DNA of 64,000 bases, taken from contig NZ_CP068230.1 of NCBI RefSeq assembly GCF_009183365.2, positions 1,207,001 to 1,271,000 on the forward strand. The letters are read 5' to 3'. Shown here one piece after another: positions 15,248 to 26,258 of this stretch (position 1 is the stretch's first letter; each line of letters begins with the position of its first letter). A program made the position numbers and the translations under genes. Below the pieces are notes generated by a model. It was not told the DNA's origin. It ran no database searches and saw only the letters and a list, made by a program, of their open reading frames with translations. This DNA is from Shewanella algae. GTDB taxonomy: Bacteria; Pseudomonadota; Gammaproteobacteria; Enterobacterales; Shewanellaceae.

Positions 15248-16279
15248 ATGAGTATTTTAGTAAACGCGTATTCCACGCACCTTAATCCTATAGATATCTC
15301 TTTTCCACATGTGTTGAATAACAGGCGTGGTTTAAGTGACCCAGAATTGACAAACCACCTTAATGGGTTTCACAGCTATATCCTCGAAAGAGGAGGTAGT
15401 GAGATGACTAAAATAAAATATCATCTTCTGCGTCATATACAGAGGGTAAATCATCAGTTTAGCTTCGATCTGGAAGAGGCTCATTTGGACGATTTGTCTA
15501 CGTGGGCATTGGAGTCGAATTCGATCTTATTCCTCCCAGATGGAACTGTCCGAGATCCAAATGGCCATGTCCTATTTTACCCTGATGGACGTCAGGCCGA
15601 TGAGGCGGCATTCATTCCATTCCTGGACGCAAGCTATAGCCGCAAGCATCAAACAGAAGCTCTGCTTAAAGCAAGGCATTTAAATGTTCCTCCAACTCCT
15701 CCTTTACCTTGTGAGCATGAAATAAGCCTTAGGCCTGTTAGCGAGATTGTTCTTCGTGCAATGTCACTATTTGTTGTCGCCGTCCGAGCTGAGTCTATAG
15801 CAACGGGAGACCCGCTCGATATAGAGATGCTGAAGGAACGTATTCCAAGTGGCTTTGTGGCTCTAAGCCCCGCAGAAGAGGCGTTTTTAAAGGCTGAACA
15901 CCTTGATGATAACCCTGATGAAAGCCTGGTAGTGCAGTTTGTTTGGCGATATGAGGCTGCGGCGCTATTGCTATGGGTATTGGGTATTTTGCCTGAACTG
16001 CCATTTCCGGATTCCATTTGTGACGTGCCTGAAATTGCCAGGCTGATGCTCGATTCCAGCTCTTGGGAAGACAGGGTTGAGTTACGGGCGGTCGATGAAG
16101 TGCTGGACTGTTTGGACCTGCATTATCGGCTTCATTGGTTATGCCGTCAGGCCGGCATTGACGGGGCAGATATTTCCCCAGATATCGACCGAGGAGTTGT
16201 GCTTGAGCGCCATTATGCCCTTAATTGGCTAATCGGCTTTGAGAATAGTGATTGGGATGAAGTGGACACTCCAACTTGA
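15248..16279 (+). CDS. DUF4272 domain protein
   Basis: 343 aa. Residues 165-290 carry the DUF4272 pattern: many Arg/Ala in AMSLFVVAVRAESIATGDPL, then WRYEAAALLLWVLGILPELPFPD, in which the W-x-YEA-x-LLLW-x-LG core is typical. The family is widespread, of unknown function, and often found with immunity-type genes. Residues 95-115 repeat LPDGTVRDPNG and YPDGRQAD, a strand-turn pair resembling toxin-associated linkers. GGAG lies eight bases before the ATG. No signal peptide. It is followed by a terminator, so it is probably monocistronic. Confidence 0.8.
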   Translation: MSILVNAYSTHLNPIDISFPHVLNNRRGLSDPELTNHLNGFHSYILERGGSEMTKIKYHLLRHIQRVNHQFSFDLEEAHLDDLSTWALESNSILFLPDGTVRDPNGHVLFYPDGRQADEAAFIPFLDASYSRKHQTEALLKARHLNVPPTPPLPCEHEISLRPVSEIVLRAMSLFVVAVRAESIATGDPLDIEMLKERIPSGFVALSPAEEAFLKAEHLDDNPDESLVVQFVWRYEAAALLLWVLGILPELPFPDSICDVPEIARLMLDSSSWEDRVELRAVDEVLDCLDLHYRLHWLCRQAGIDGADISPDIDRGVVLERHYALNWLIGFENSDWDEVDTPT

Positions 16280-16294
16280 TCTATATTCAAACAG

Positions 16295-16330
16295 CCTAAT
16301 AAGCTGCGGCATGGATGCTTATTGGTTTTT
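16295..16330 (+). terminator. Probable terminator after the DUF4272 gene
   Basis: CC-t-AATAAGC (16295-16304) pairs with GCTTATT-GG (16317-16325), with one bulged base, followed by five T. Confidence 0.6.
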
Positions 16331-16445
16331 GGTGCCTGTTAGTATGCGCTTACCATGAGCTTGCAACCGGTTTCCTCGTTTGCACTACAGAGGGAAACGG
16401 CTCTCCTGAATTTAATTTAACAGCTTTGGATTAGGTAAATTATTA

Positions 16446-17354
16446 ATGCTTAAAAGAGTCATCATCGGGATTGTCGTTTGCTTTGGCTTGGTCATGCCGA
16501 TACAGGCGCAAACCTACAAAGGCACCTTGGGCAAGTATTCCATTATGCTTAGCATCCAGGATGATGCCGTGAGCACTTATATGTATACCCGTTACTTGAA
16601 GGAGATCCCTCTGGAGCGGGAGGGGTATACCTTTTATCAGCGTTACAGTTCGAAAGAGCAGAAGCTGGAACTGTTCGAGCTTCGCTTGGTAGGGGGGAAC
16701 CTGCAAGGCACCTGGCAGAATAAACAAAGGGTTTTGCCTGTGCATCTGACGCCGGTTGAGCAAAGCCTTGCCGATTATCGGGCTGAGCATATGAAGTTTA
16801 CCCTGGTCGGGGAAAAACAGTTTGCTAAGCAAACCATTGAGCTAATCAAAGAAGATCACAGCAACTTTGCTTTTTACCGGCTCGGCAAAGGGTTTACTCA
16901 AGCCCAGCAAGCATTTTTAAATCCGCTGCTGGCAAAATTGCACCGGGATTACGTCTCGAATTTTCTGCAATGTGAAGAGGCATCATACGAACCTCAAATA
17001 AGCCTGGTCTCTGATGAGTATTTTAGTGTCGTTATTCAGTACCAGATTTCTTGTGGTGGGCCACATCCTGAGTATGGTGAGCAGATGTTGAATTTTGATC
17101 TCAGCAAACTGGCGCAGTTGCATAACCTAACGGAACGCTTCCCCAAGTTGGACTATTACTCCTTGTTGAAAGAGAAGTATGCGAATAACAATAAGCTACA
17201 AGCTGAATGTGAGTACTTCGAATCCCGGGACAACTGGGCGACGGTGAAATGGCGACTCACCGCGGATGGGGTCATCATTCAACCTTACTATGGTCATTCT
17301 ATGGCACCCTGTGAAGTTGATTTCTTTCTGAGTACGCAGGAGTTGAATGATTAG
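16446..17354 (+). CDS. Exported protein with DUF3298/RsiV-like C-terminus
   Basis: The 302-aa product has a cleavable signal peptide (VIIGIVVCFGLVMPIQAQ, cut likely after QAQ), so it is periplasmic. Residues 25-110 form an unassigned strand-rich domain. The second half has YFSVVIQYQISCGGPHPEYG, then LNFDLSKLAQLHNLTERF, resembling the DUF3298 domain of RsiV and PdaC. Cys residues at about 178, 205 and 258 could form a disulfide. AAATTATTA precedes the ATG without a strong ribosome binding site. The lipocalin gene follows 33 bases later on the same strand and may be cotranscribed. Confidence 0.75.
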   Translation: MLKRVIIGIVVCFGLVMPIQAQTYKGTLGKYSIMLSIQDDAVSTYMYTRYLKEIPLEREGYTFYQRYSSKEQKLELFELRLVGGNLQGTWQNKQRVLPVHLTPVEQSLADYRAEHMKFTLVGEKQFAKQTIELIKEDHSNFAFYRLGKGFTQAQQAFLNPLLAKLHRDYVSNFLQCEEASYEPQISLVSDEYFSVVIQYQISCGGPHPEYGEQMLNFDLSKLAQLHNLTERFPKLDYYSLLKEKYANNNKLQAECEYFESRDNWATVKWRLTADGVIIQPYYGHSMAPCEVDFFLSTQELND

Positions 17355-17387
17355 AGCTGACAGAACTATGAGTAAATGGGAGGCATC

Positions 17388-17900
17388 ATGAGAAGAATTT
17401 TATTGGTTGTGTTTGCGGCTTTGCTCAGTGGTTGCCTGGGTATGCCAGATTCGGTCAAACCTGTATCAGGGTTTGAACTGAACAACTATTTGGGCAAGTG
17501 GTATGAGGTGGCTCGCCTCGACCATTCATTTGAGCGAGGCCTCACGCAGGTTACGGCCGAGTATAAGATGAGAAGTGATGGTGGCGTTTCTGTGCTCAAC
17601 CGGGGCTACTCAGAGGCTGACGGCGAGTGGAAAGAGGCTGAAGGCAAGGCGTACTTTGTTAAAAGTGATACCGACGCTTATCTGAAAGTTTCATTTTTCG
17701 GTCCCTTTTACGGCTCTTATGTGGTCTTTGAATTGGATAGAGAAAACTACAGTTATGCCTTCGTTTCCGGGCCAGATACCGATTACCTGTGGTTACTGTC
17801 GCGAACGGCGGTTGTTGAGCCTGAGGTAATGGACAAATTTATTCAGATGTCGGCCGAACGCGGTTTTGATACCAGTAAATTGATCTTTGTCGCGCAGTGA
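17388..17900 (+). CDS. blc: Lipocalin-family lipoprotein (Blc type)
   Basis: Outer-membrane lipoprotein with a bacterial lipocalin barrel; E. coli Blc binds lysophospholipids and helps in envelope stress. The 170-aa product begins with a lipoprotein signal (VVFAALLSGC, Cys at about 17) and has the lipocalin GxW motif in LGKWYEVARLDHSFERGL. The second signature, a YVVFEL/YAFVSGPDTDYLWLLSR segment, follows. ATG 17388 has GGGAGG in front; an in-frame ATG at 17376 precedes the ribosome binding site and is not used. The residue after Cys is Leu, not Asp, so Lol sorting to the outer membrane is expected. Confidence 0.9.
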   Translation: MRRILLVVFAALLSGCLGMPDSVKPVSGFELNNYLGKWYEVARLDHSFERGLTQVTAEYKMRSDGGVSVLNRGYSEADGEWKEAEGKAYFVKSDTDAYLKVSFFGPFYGSYVVFELDRENYSYAFVSGPDTDYLWLLSRTAVVEPEVMDKFIQMSAERGFDTSKLIFVAQ

Positions 17901-18061
17901 TAGACATGGCTTAGGGCAGCATAGAAATAGTTTCAGGCAGATAGCCTTGATGACTGAACTATCTTTTTCTCTTTTGCCCGTGGCTTTTTGTAGGGGGAAA
18001 GGTCAAGATGAGCTGGAGATAGATTCAAGCGACACAATTTCCCGTATCGCCTGCCAGCAAA

Positions 18062-18092
18062 AAGGCCAAGGTTTTGATACCTTGGCCTTTTT
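18062..18092. terminator. Bidirectional terminator between blc and the DMT gene
   Basis: Ten-pair stem AAGGCCAAGG/CCTTGGCCTT (18062-18071, 18080-18089), with A-run before and T-run after, serves both converging genes. Confidence 0.85.
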
Positions 18093-18155
18093 GTTAAACG
18101 CTGCTTCAACAACAGTTTCAATCAAATGCGGTTTGTTCTCAGAGTCAGTTCCCCA

Positions 18156-19058
18156 TCAAACAATGTTCACTTTCGGCGCCTTGGGTTTCAGTACTTTTTG
18201 TATCAAGAGGGCTGACAGGATAAGCCCCATGCCTACCAGAGTCGCCAGTGTGATGGTTTCTTTCAATATCAGCGCAATAAACACCATGGACAGGAGTGGC
18301 GTCAGAAACACCAGATTGGTGATGCTGGCGGCTCGCTCTGTGGTTCTCAGTGCCATCAACCAGAGCACAAAGGTGACTCCCATTTCAAACAGGCCGACAT
18401 AGACACCGGCACCGAGGGCTTGCCAATGCAAAGAGGGTAGGCTTTCGGTTGTCAGCAAGGTGATGGTTATCAGCGGCAGGCTCACCAAAAAACTCAGCAT
18501 CAGGCTGACAATGGCATCGCCCTTGTCTTTGGTATTAATGATCCAATATAGGCACCATAGCAGGGTGCTGGAGAGTGCCAGCAGTATGCCAAAGGGGTTT
18601 GCAAAGTCCATTGACAACAGATTGCCACCGGTGGCTATCACCAATACTCCAAAGTAACCTGTGACGGCCGCCAGCATGTCACTGCCCTGTAGTTTTTGCT
18701 GCAACATGGGGGCTGCCAACAGCGGCAGCAGCACCGCCCAGGTGTAGTTCAGCGACAGCGCCTGCTGCGCTGGCAGCAGATCATAGGCCTTGAACAGCAC
18801 CAGATAATAAAGAAAGGGGTTCAGTAACCCTGTTTGCAGGTAAAACCAGGGGCGGGCGCAAAACTGTTGCTTTAATAATTTGAGTTTTCCCTGCCAGGCA
18901 AGAATAAGCCCCAGGCAGACGGACGAAGTGATGACGGCAACAAACACCAGTTGCAACGGCGAGAAGAAGCCAAGGGCGATTTTAAAGGCGGTCGCCACTG
19001 TGGACCATAGGAATACGGCGGCCATCCCGTAGATCAGGGCCAGCTGGGATTTTCTCAC
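18156..19058 (-). CDS. EamA/DMT-family transporter
   Basis: 300 aa with ten predicted membrane helices in two EamA repeats. The first helix is LALIYGMAAVFLWSTVATAF and the second repeat starts near FGILLALSSTLLWCLYWII. Members export metabolites or amino acids across the inner membrane; the substrate is not readable from sequence. It is read away from dnaK and stands alone. A Lys-rich C-terminus (KVLKPKAPK) gives the usual inside-positive end. Confidence 0.85.
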   Translation of the reverse strand: MRKSQLALIYGMAAVFLWSTVATAFKIALGFFSPLQLVFVAVITSSVCLGLILAWQGKLKLLKQQFCARPWFYLQTGLLNPFLYYLVLFKAYDLLPAQQALSLNYTWAVLLPLLAAPMLQQKLQGSDMLAAVTGYFGVLVIATGGNLLSMDFANPFGILLALSSTLLWCLYWIINTKDKGDAIVSLMLSFLVSLPLITITLLTTESLPSLHWQALGAGVYVGLFEMGVTFVLWLMALRTTERAASITNLVFLTPLLSMVFIALILKETITLATLVGMGLILSALLIQKVLKPKAPKVNIV

Positions 19059-19211
19059 TCTAGACTTCTCTGCCAGTACAGCTATTTGGCGGCCAGGCTG
19101 GCCACCTCCGGAATAGACATCATTTTATTCAGCGTCGGTGAAGAAAAAAAGATCCCGGCGCGGCGATGTGTAAAAAGATTGAGCAAAAGATCCATTTTTT
19201 TCTTCCTGGCC

Positions 19212-19240
19212 CTTGTAAAGCAATTTTACGCCCCTATATA
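19212..19240 (+). promoter_or_regulatory. Sigma32 (heat-shock) promoter of dnaK
   Basis: CTTGTAA (19212-19218), 12-bp spacer, then CCCCTATATA (19231-19240), close to the RpoH consensus CTTGAAA and CCCCATNT. It lies about 120 bases before the dnaK start, as expected for a heat-shock operon. Confidence 0.8.
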
Positions 19241-19358
19241 GGGGGTAAGGCAAGATTGGGGGCCATCTACAACGGGCTTGAAAACAGCGAGTTTACCCCC
19301 ATATCTGAAATCAGATAAACATATTCAGTTCGAAAGAAAAGATTTTTCGGAGGACCTC

Positions 19359-21272
<1,914 letters not shown>

Positions 21273-21299
21273 TTGGGTGGTAACACTCGATTAATTCCG

Positions 21300-21330
21300 G
21301 CGGGCGTTACGGGGCAACCCTAACGCCCGC
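21300..21330 (+). terminator. Hairpin between dnaK and dnaJ
   Basis: Ten-pair stem GCGGGCGTTA/TAACGCCCGC (21300-21309, 21321-21330) with an 11-base loop and no T-run. It probably lowers read-through or protects the dnaK part, making more DnaK than DnaJ. Confidence 0.65.
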
Positions 21331-21362
21331 TTGTGTGAATCCAGCTTGGAAAGCGTGAGATT

Positions 21363-22493
21363 ATGTCAAAGCGAGATTATTACGAAGTATTGGGCGTCGG
21401 TCGCGACGCCAGCGAGCGGGAGATCAAGAAGGCCTATAAGCGCCTGGCGATGAAGTATCACCCTGACCGCAACCCGGGCGATAAGGCGGCCGAGGCCAGC
21501 TTTAAAGAAGTCAAAGAAGCCTATGAGATCCTGACCGACGAAGACAAAAAAGCTGCCTATGACCAGTTTGGTCATGCCGGGGTTGACCCCAACCGTGGCG
21601 GCGGTGGCTTTGGCGGCGGCGCCGATTTCGGTGATATCTTTGGCGATGTGTTCGGGGATATCTTCGGTGGTGGTCGTCGTGGCGGGCATCGTCAAGCTGC
21701 CCGTGGTTCAGATCTGCGTTACAACCTGGAACTGTCGCTGGAAGAAGCGGTTCGTGGCTTGACCAAAGAGCTGCGTATCCCAACTCTGGCAAGCTGTGAC
21801 GTGTGTGATGGCTCAGGGGCCAAGAAGGGTACCTCGGCTACGACTTGTGGTACCTGTCATGGTGCCGGTCAGGTACAGATGCGTCAGGGCTTTTTCGCCG
21901 TGCAGCAGCCTTGTCCTACCTGTCATGGCCGCGGCAAGATCATCAAAGAGCCTTGCAGCAAGTGTCATGGCGATGGCCGCATAGAGAAGAGCAAGACACT
22001 GTCGGTGAAAATTCCGGCCGGTGTCGATACCGGTGACCGTATCCGTCTGGCCGGTGAAGGTGAAGCCGGTGAATTTGGCGCTCCGGCGGGTGATCTTTAT
22101 GTTCAGGTCACAGTGCGTGAGCATCCGATATTTGTCCGTGACGGCAATAACCTCTATTGCGAAGTGCCTATCTCCTTTGCCAAGGCCGCCCTCGGCGGTG
22201 AAGTGGAAGTACCGACACTGGATGGCAAGGTAAGCCTGAAGATCCCGGCGGAAACCCAGACCGGACGCATGTTCCGCATGCGCGGCAAAGGGGTTAAGTC
22301 GGTACGCAGTCACGCGGTTGGCGATCTGCTTTGCAAAGTGGTGATGGAAACGCCGGTGAATTTGTCCGAGCGCCAGAAAGAGTTGCTGCGGGAATTCGAA
22401 GCCTCAGTCACCGGCGAATCCAAGAAGCATAGCCCCAAGGCCGAAGGTTTTTTCGACGGGGTGAAAAAGTTCTTTCAGGATCTGAATAGCTAA
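21363..22493 (+). CDS. dnaJ: Hsp40 co-chaperone DnaJ
   Basis: Stimulates DnaK ATPase and delivers substrates. The 376-aa type I protein shows a J domain with the HPD motif (KYHPDRNPG, residues 30-38), a Gly/Phe linker (GGGGFGGGADFGDIFGDVFG), four zinc-finger repeats (CDVCDGSGA, CGTCHGAGQ, CPTCHGRGK, CSKCHGDGR), and the C-terminal substrate-binding barrel. The ATG has GTGAG a few bases before it. It is the last gene of the operon, with a strong terminator. Confidence 0.97.
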   Translation: MSKRDYYEVLGVGRDASEREIKKAYKRLAMKYHPDRNPGDKAAEASFKEVKEAYEILTDEDKKAAYDQFGHAGVDPNRGGGGFGGGADFGDIFGDVFGDIFGGGRRGGHRQAARGSDLRYNLELSLEEAVRGLTKELRIPTLASCDVCDGSGAKKGTSATTCGTCHGAGQVQMRQGFFAVQQPCPTCHGRGKIIKEPCSKCHGDGRIEKSKTLSVKIPAGVDTGDRIRLAGEGEAGEFGAPAGDLYVQVTVREHPIFVRDGNNLYCEVPISFAKAALGGEVEVPTLDGKVSLKIPAETQTGRMFRMRGKGVKSVRSHAVGDLLCKVVMETPVNLSERQKELLREFEASVTGESKKHSPKAEGFFDGVKKFFQDLNS

Positions 22494-22516
22494 CTTGCTC
22501 TCGGCCGAAACAAAAA

Positions 22517-22544
22517 ACCGATGCTCAAGGCATCGGTTTTTTTT
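22517..22544 (+). terminator. Rho-independent terminator of dnaKJ
   Basis: Stem ACCGATGC/GCATCGGT (22517-22524, 22530-22537), preceded by an A-run and followed by a run of T. Confidence 0.9.
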
Positions 22545-22690
22545 AGGCTATTCCCGGAGAAGCGTTAACGGTAGGTTCGATACTTATGCGGCTTCTTCAG
22601 TTTCTTCTGTTTGGGCTTTCCGGCGGCTTATTTTGCACTTTTAGAATTGCAGTGCTCGGGGCTACTGTATTGTAATCAGAGCCCTGGTAT

Positions 22691-23113
22691 TCAGGCACCC
22701 AGCTTATGGAGCAGGCTTAGCCACAGTTGTTGCTCTTGCTCACTCAAGCGTGACATAAACTCATCGGCGACTTGCTGAAACGATACCTCGGCCTCTGCAA
22801 AGATCTTAGCGCCCGCCGGTGTCAGGGCCACCAGGCTGACTCTGGCATCCCGGCTGGCGGCTTCCTTTTCTACCAGACCAATTTTTTCCATTGGGTTAAG
22901 CAGGCGGGTGATCCCCGAAGCGCTAAGTCCGGCGCCCTGGGCCAGGTCAATCCTTCTGAGCTTATTGCCCTCGGCCTTTGCCAATTGCCTCAGTACCAAA
23001 AACTCGCTGAAGCTGATGCCGTGCAGCGACAGCCTGCCTGCCAGACTGCGTTGCAGTTGGCTGTGTATCTCGGTTATGGCAAGCGCAATACTTGCCGTAA
23101 TGGGTTGTGTCAT
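22691..23113 (-). CDS. MarR-family transcriptional regulator
   Basis: 140-aa winged-helix regulator. The helix-turn-helix is LRRIDLAQGAGLSASGITRLL (residues about 52-72) and the wing KEAASRDARVSLVALTPAGAK follows, both typical of MarR. These proteins are usually phenolic-compound or drug-responsive repressors. It is the last gene on the minus strand below the FUSC/HlyD/DUF1656 set, with a 150-base gap that holds room for its own promoter. A role in controlling the efflux genes is inferred from position only. Confidence 0.85.
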   Translation of the reverse strand: MTQPITASIALAITEIHSQLQRSLAGRLSLHGISFSEFLVLRQLAKAEGNKLRRIDLAQGAGLSASGITRLLNPMEKIGLVEKEAASRDARVSLVALTPAGAKIFAEAEVSFQQVADEFMSRLSEQEQQLWLSLLHKLGA

Positions 23114-23261
23114 CTGAAACCTCTTCAGAACGAAACTAACTTGACCAATGCTTTATTAATACTTGATTGCGCAAGTATCTGCGTATTTGCTTGAGTGGTC
23201 AAGTAGTTTGCAAGTTTTTATTTGGTTTGATGACTCCTGGCGCTGAGCTTCTGGTCTTTAC

Positions 23262-25385
23262 CTAAGGCTTTTGTTCGGAGGTAGACTCTTGCTCTTGCTT
23301 TGGCACAGACTCAGCTTGGGTCGCGGGTGCATTGGCATTGCTTATCATGGCAGCGCTGCGCTCAAAGGTCATTATCAGGCGCTCAAACATCCCCTGAACC
23401 ATCTCCAATTGCTCCTGTGCCAAACCATCGGTTTGCAGCCGGGCCAAGAGGCGTTCGCAGCTGGCACGGAACTCGGGTGGGTTTTCGCCGCGGGAACAGA
23501 GGATAAAAGCGTTGGCGAGTGCCAACTGCCAGTCTTGCAGCAGTTCGTCGAGTTGGCTGTCGCTGATGCTGGCCAGCAGGCGGCGCAGGCGCACCGAAAC
23601 ATGGCCCAGGTTAAGGCCGGTAAGGCCTAAGTCGGTCAGGGTTCGGTTGCTGCTCTGGCTGCTGCGTTCATAATTGGCCAAGCGCAGCAGGCGATCTGCC
23701 ATGCGGGCATTGAACCAGTCCTCTGGCTTGTCCTGTTTGACCATATCAATCAGATCTTTGCGAGTGGCGTTGAGCAGGCGTTGCTGCATCATTTTGACTC
23801 CTGGCTCTGTCACCAGCTTAAACAGCCAATAGAGGATGCTGACGCCGACAAAGATGGCCATCGCTTTGCTCAGGGTGCTGTCTATGGCAAAGGCCTGGGT
23901 CATGTCTTTGCTGGGGCTGACCAAAATGGCGAATGGGATGCAAAATCCCAGGCCGTAGGGCAGGGTGGCACGATTGGCCAGTGCCATCAGGCCAATAAAG
24001 AAGGGACCTGCCAATACCAACAACATGATCTCAATATCACCGCTGCTCTGGGCCAGTAGTTCGAGGGCGTAAAATATCGCGACCGGAATGGCAATCATCA
24101 CCCCTATCAGCAGCCGCCGCAGGATCATACTCAAAAGGGGTAAGGGTAGCCTGGCCATCATGATGGAGAATATCACCGGCATGGTCATTATCATCAGTGC
24201 TGCGCTGGATGCGGTGCCAATCCAGATACCGGCGCCGATCAGGAAAATCAGCATGGTTCTGACACCCGTGATCAGCCCGAGCAGGGGATCTCTGTGGGTC
24301 TGCATCGCGGGAGCATTGAGCAGCGTTTTGTCCGGTGACTCCAACGCCTTGAAAGCCCGCAGCACCAGCACCAAATCGCTGGCCAGCTCTGAGGCGGTTT
24401 TCAGCAGCCGCGACTCCAGTGGGCTGATACAGGCATGAGTGTTGCGATAGTGAATGATTTCGCGCCTCTGCCTGTGTGCCAGTTCATAACAGAAATGGAA
24501 ATCGTCCGATTCGGACATCGCCTTGAAGTTGCTTTTCAGGGTACGGATTAGCCCTGAGAGGGTGCCTGTCATCAACTCTTCATGGTTACGCTGCAAACGG
24601 CCGAATATCTGGATCACGGCGAGCAATGACAACACCTTGTTGAATAACAAATTGGCCGCACGACTGCGTCCAGGGCCTTCCGGCCCCTCGTAGCTGAGGG
24701 CGTTGGCATCGTCACTGGCTTCTGCCAGTGATTCGAGAATCGCATCTATCTGTTGATGGCGGTTTTCATGGGAGCCGTTGAGATCCAGCTCCAGCGTGAG
24801 GTATTCCAACGTCTGGTTGACTATTGTTCGGGTTTGTTTCTGCAGCCCTTCGGTGACTCTGACTGGCCACAGCAACTGGCTCACCAGAGTGGCACAGATG
24901 GCGCCGACTATGATTTCACTGACCCTGGAATGGGCGACGGCGAAGATGGTTTCACTGTTGGCGGTGGCAGGGTTGACCATTACCAAGAGCACAATAAGAC
25001 AGGGGGTGATCCCCGCCATAGCGAAGGCGTAGACAAAGTTGATATGGCGCACCATGGCCGACAGCGCCGAGTTCAGACCCAGCCACAGCGTCAGGGTGAG
25101 GATGGCCAGTTCGGGAGCGTTGTAAAAGCCGCTGAGAATCGCTATGCCGACAACCCCGCCTACCAATGTGCCTATTATCTGACAAAGGCCTTTTTCAAGC
25201 ACCAGGCCACTTTCGGGGCGCATCTGCAGGAATACCGCCGACACCAGCGCCCAGTAGGGGCGCTCCAAGTCCAGGTAGAGCGCCGCCGTCAGCGCCAGCG
25301 CCATGGCAATCACCCCTTTGGTGGCGAAGATCAGTGTGCGCTTGTCCGGGGTCAGGAATACTGCCAGCGTGGGAGACAGGGCCAT
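23262..25385 (-). CDS. FUSC-family inner-membrane efflux protein (AaeB-like)
   Basis: 707-aa protein of the FUSC/aromatic acid exporter type. Two six-helix blocks are visible: residues 20-175 (VIAMALALTAALYLDLERPY, then the HINFVYAFAMAGITPCLIVLL helix) and about 370-520 (MLIFLIGAGIWIGTASSAAL onward), each followed by a long cytoplasmic part. AaeB in E. coli pumps hydroxylated aromatic acids with the periplasmic adaptor AaeA. Its start is one base after the adaptor gene stop, so translation is coupled. The true substrate is not known. The C-terminal tail is Gln/Glu-rich. Confidence 0.9.
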   Translation of the reverse strand: MALSPTLAVFLTPDKRTLIFATKGVIAMALALTAALYLDLERPYWALVSAVFLQMRPESGLVLEKGLCQIIGTLVGGVVGIAILSGFYNAPELAILTLTLWLGLNSALSAMVRHINFVYAFAMAGITPCLIVLLVMVNPATANSETIFAVAHSRVSEIIVGAICATLVSQLLWPVRVTEGLQKQTRTIVNQTLEYLTLELDLNGSHENRHQQIDAILESLAEASDDANALSYEGPEGPGRSRAANLLFNKVLSLLAVIQIFGRLQRNHEELMTGTLSGLIRTLKSNFKAMSESDDFHFCYELAHRQRREIIHYRNTHACISPLESRLLKTASELASDLVLVLRAFKALESPDKTLLNAPAMQTHRDPLLGLITGVRTMLIFLIGAGIWIGTASSAALMIMTMPVIFSIMMARLPLPLLSMILRRLLIGVMIAIPVAIFYALELLAQSSGDIEIMLLVLAGPFFIGLMALANRATLPYGLGFCIPFAILVSPSKDMTQAFAIDSTLSKAMAIFVGVSILYWLFKLVTEPGVKMMQQRLLNATRKDLIDMVKQDKPEDWFNARMADRLLRLANYERSSQSSNRTLTDLGLTGLNLGHVSVRLRRLLASISDSQLDELLQDWQLALANAFILCSRGENPPEFRASCERLLARLQTDGLAQEQLEMVQGMFERLIMTFERSAAMISNANAPATQAESVPKQEQESTSEQKP

Positions 25386-25386
25386 G

Positions 25387-26250
25387 TTATTCTTCGGCTT
25401 GCAGTTGGATGGAAACCGTCATTCCGGCGCTGAGTTCACGTTCTTCTGAAGCCGGGTCCAGCTTGATATCTACAGGGATCCTCTGTGCCAGCCTGACCCA
25501 GTTGAAGCTTTGTTGAATTTGCGGCAGCAGTTGGCCATTGGCATTGGTATTAGTGTCGGCAATCGCCTTGCCTATGCTAACTACTTCGCCCCTGAGCGGC
25601 TCGCCACCACTCATCAGGCTGATTTTGGCCTTTTGGCCTATCTTTATCAGCGGCAGCTTGGTTTCTTCAAAGTAACCTGTGACATAGAAAGAGCCTTGTT
25701 TAACCAGAGACAATACCGCCTTGCCCTGGTTGACATAGTTGCCCTGACGCAGGCTGAGGTTGATTATGGTGCCATCGGCGGGGGAGTGGACCTGGGTGCG
25801 CTGCAGATCTATTTTGCTGCTGTCGAGTCTGGCCTTTGCCAAGTTGTAGCTGGCTTTGGCCAACTCAGTGTTGATCCGTGCCGTTTCCAAATCTTCTTCG
25901 CTGATCACCTCGCGGCCGGTGAGATTCTTGCGCCGCTCATATTTGTGTTTGGCCAGTTCCCAGGCATAGAGTTTGTTTTCCAGCTCGGCGGCCAATTCGG
26001 TACTGGTGGCCTGATAACGGGTATCATCCACCTGAAACAGCAGATCGCCGGCTTTGACTTGCTGGTTATCCCTAACATTCAGTTGGGTTACCCAGCCGGA
26101 GACATCGGCCGAGAGCGTAATCACTTCGGCCCGCACCCGGCCGTCACGGGTCCAGGGTGAATAGAGGTAGTGATTCCAAATCCAGTATCCGGCCACTATG
26201 GCGGCCAGCACGAGAAGCAGGGTAATGGAGATGCGCAGTACTTTTGCCAT
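25387..26250 (-). CDS. HlyD-family periplasmic adaptor (AaeA-like)
   Basis: 287-aa membrane-fusion protein linking an inner-membrane pump to the outer membrane. One N-terminal membrane helix (ISITLLLVLAAIVAGYWIW) precedes the HlyD pattern SPWTRDGRVRAEVITLSADV and GWVTQLNVRDNQQVKAGDLL, the first lipoyl half, followed by a helical hairpin and FYVTGYFEETKLPLI, matching E. coli AaeA by recall. The ATG at 26250 is preferred; a TTG at 26262 overlaps the DUF1656 stop. It overlaps or abuts both neighbours, which implies one operon. Confidence 0.9.
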   Translation of the reverse strand: MAKVLRISITLLLVLAAIVAGYWIWNHYLYSPWTRDGRVRAEVITLSADVSGWVTQLNVRDNQQVKAGDLLFQVDDTRYQATSTELAAELENKLYAWELAKHKYERRKNLTGREVISEEDLETARINTELAKASYNLAKARLDSSKIDLQRTQVHSPADGTIINLSLRQGNYVNQGKAVLSLVKQGSFYVTGYFEETKLPLIKIGQKAKISLMSGGEPLRGEVVSIGKAIADTNTNANGQLLPQIQQSFNWVRLAQRIPVDIKLDPASEERELSAGMTVSIQLQAEE

Positions 26251-26258
26251 GGTAAGTG

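Noticed and set aside
19278..19358. N-terminal extension of DnaK from TTG
   Set aside because: Not part of any DnaK, and the GGAGG site lies after it, just before the ATG at 19359.
22570..22640. Minus-strand scrap reading KCKISRRKAQTEETEEAA
   Set aside because: Eighteen codons after a stop, no start; probably chance or a very old remnant between dnaJ and marR.
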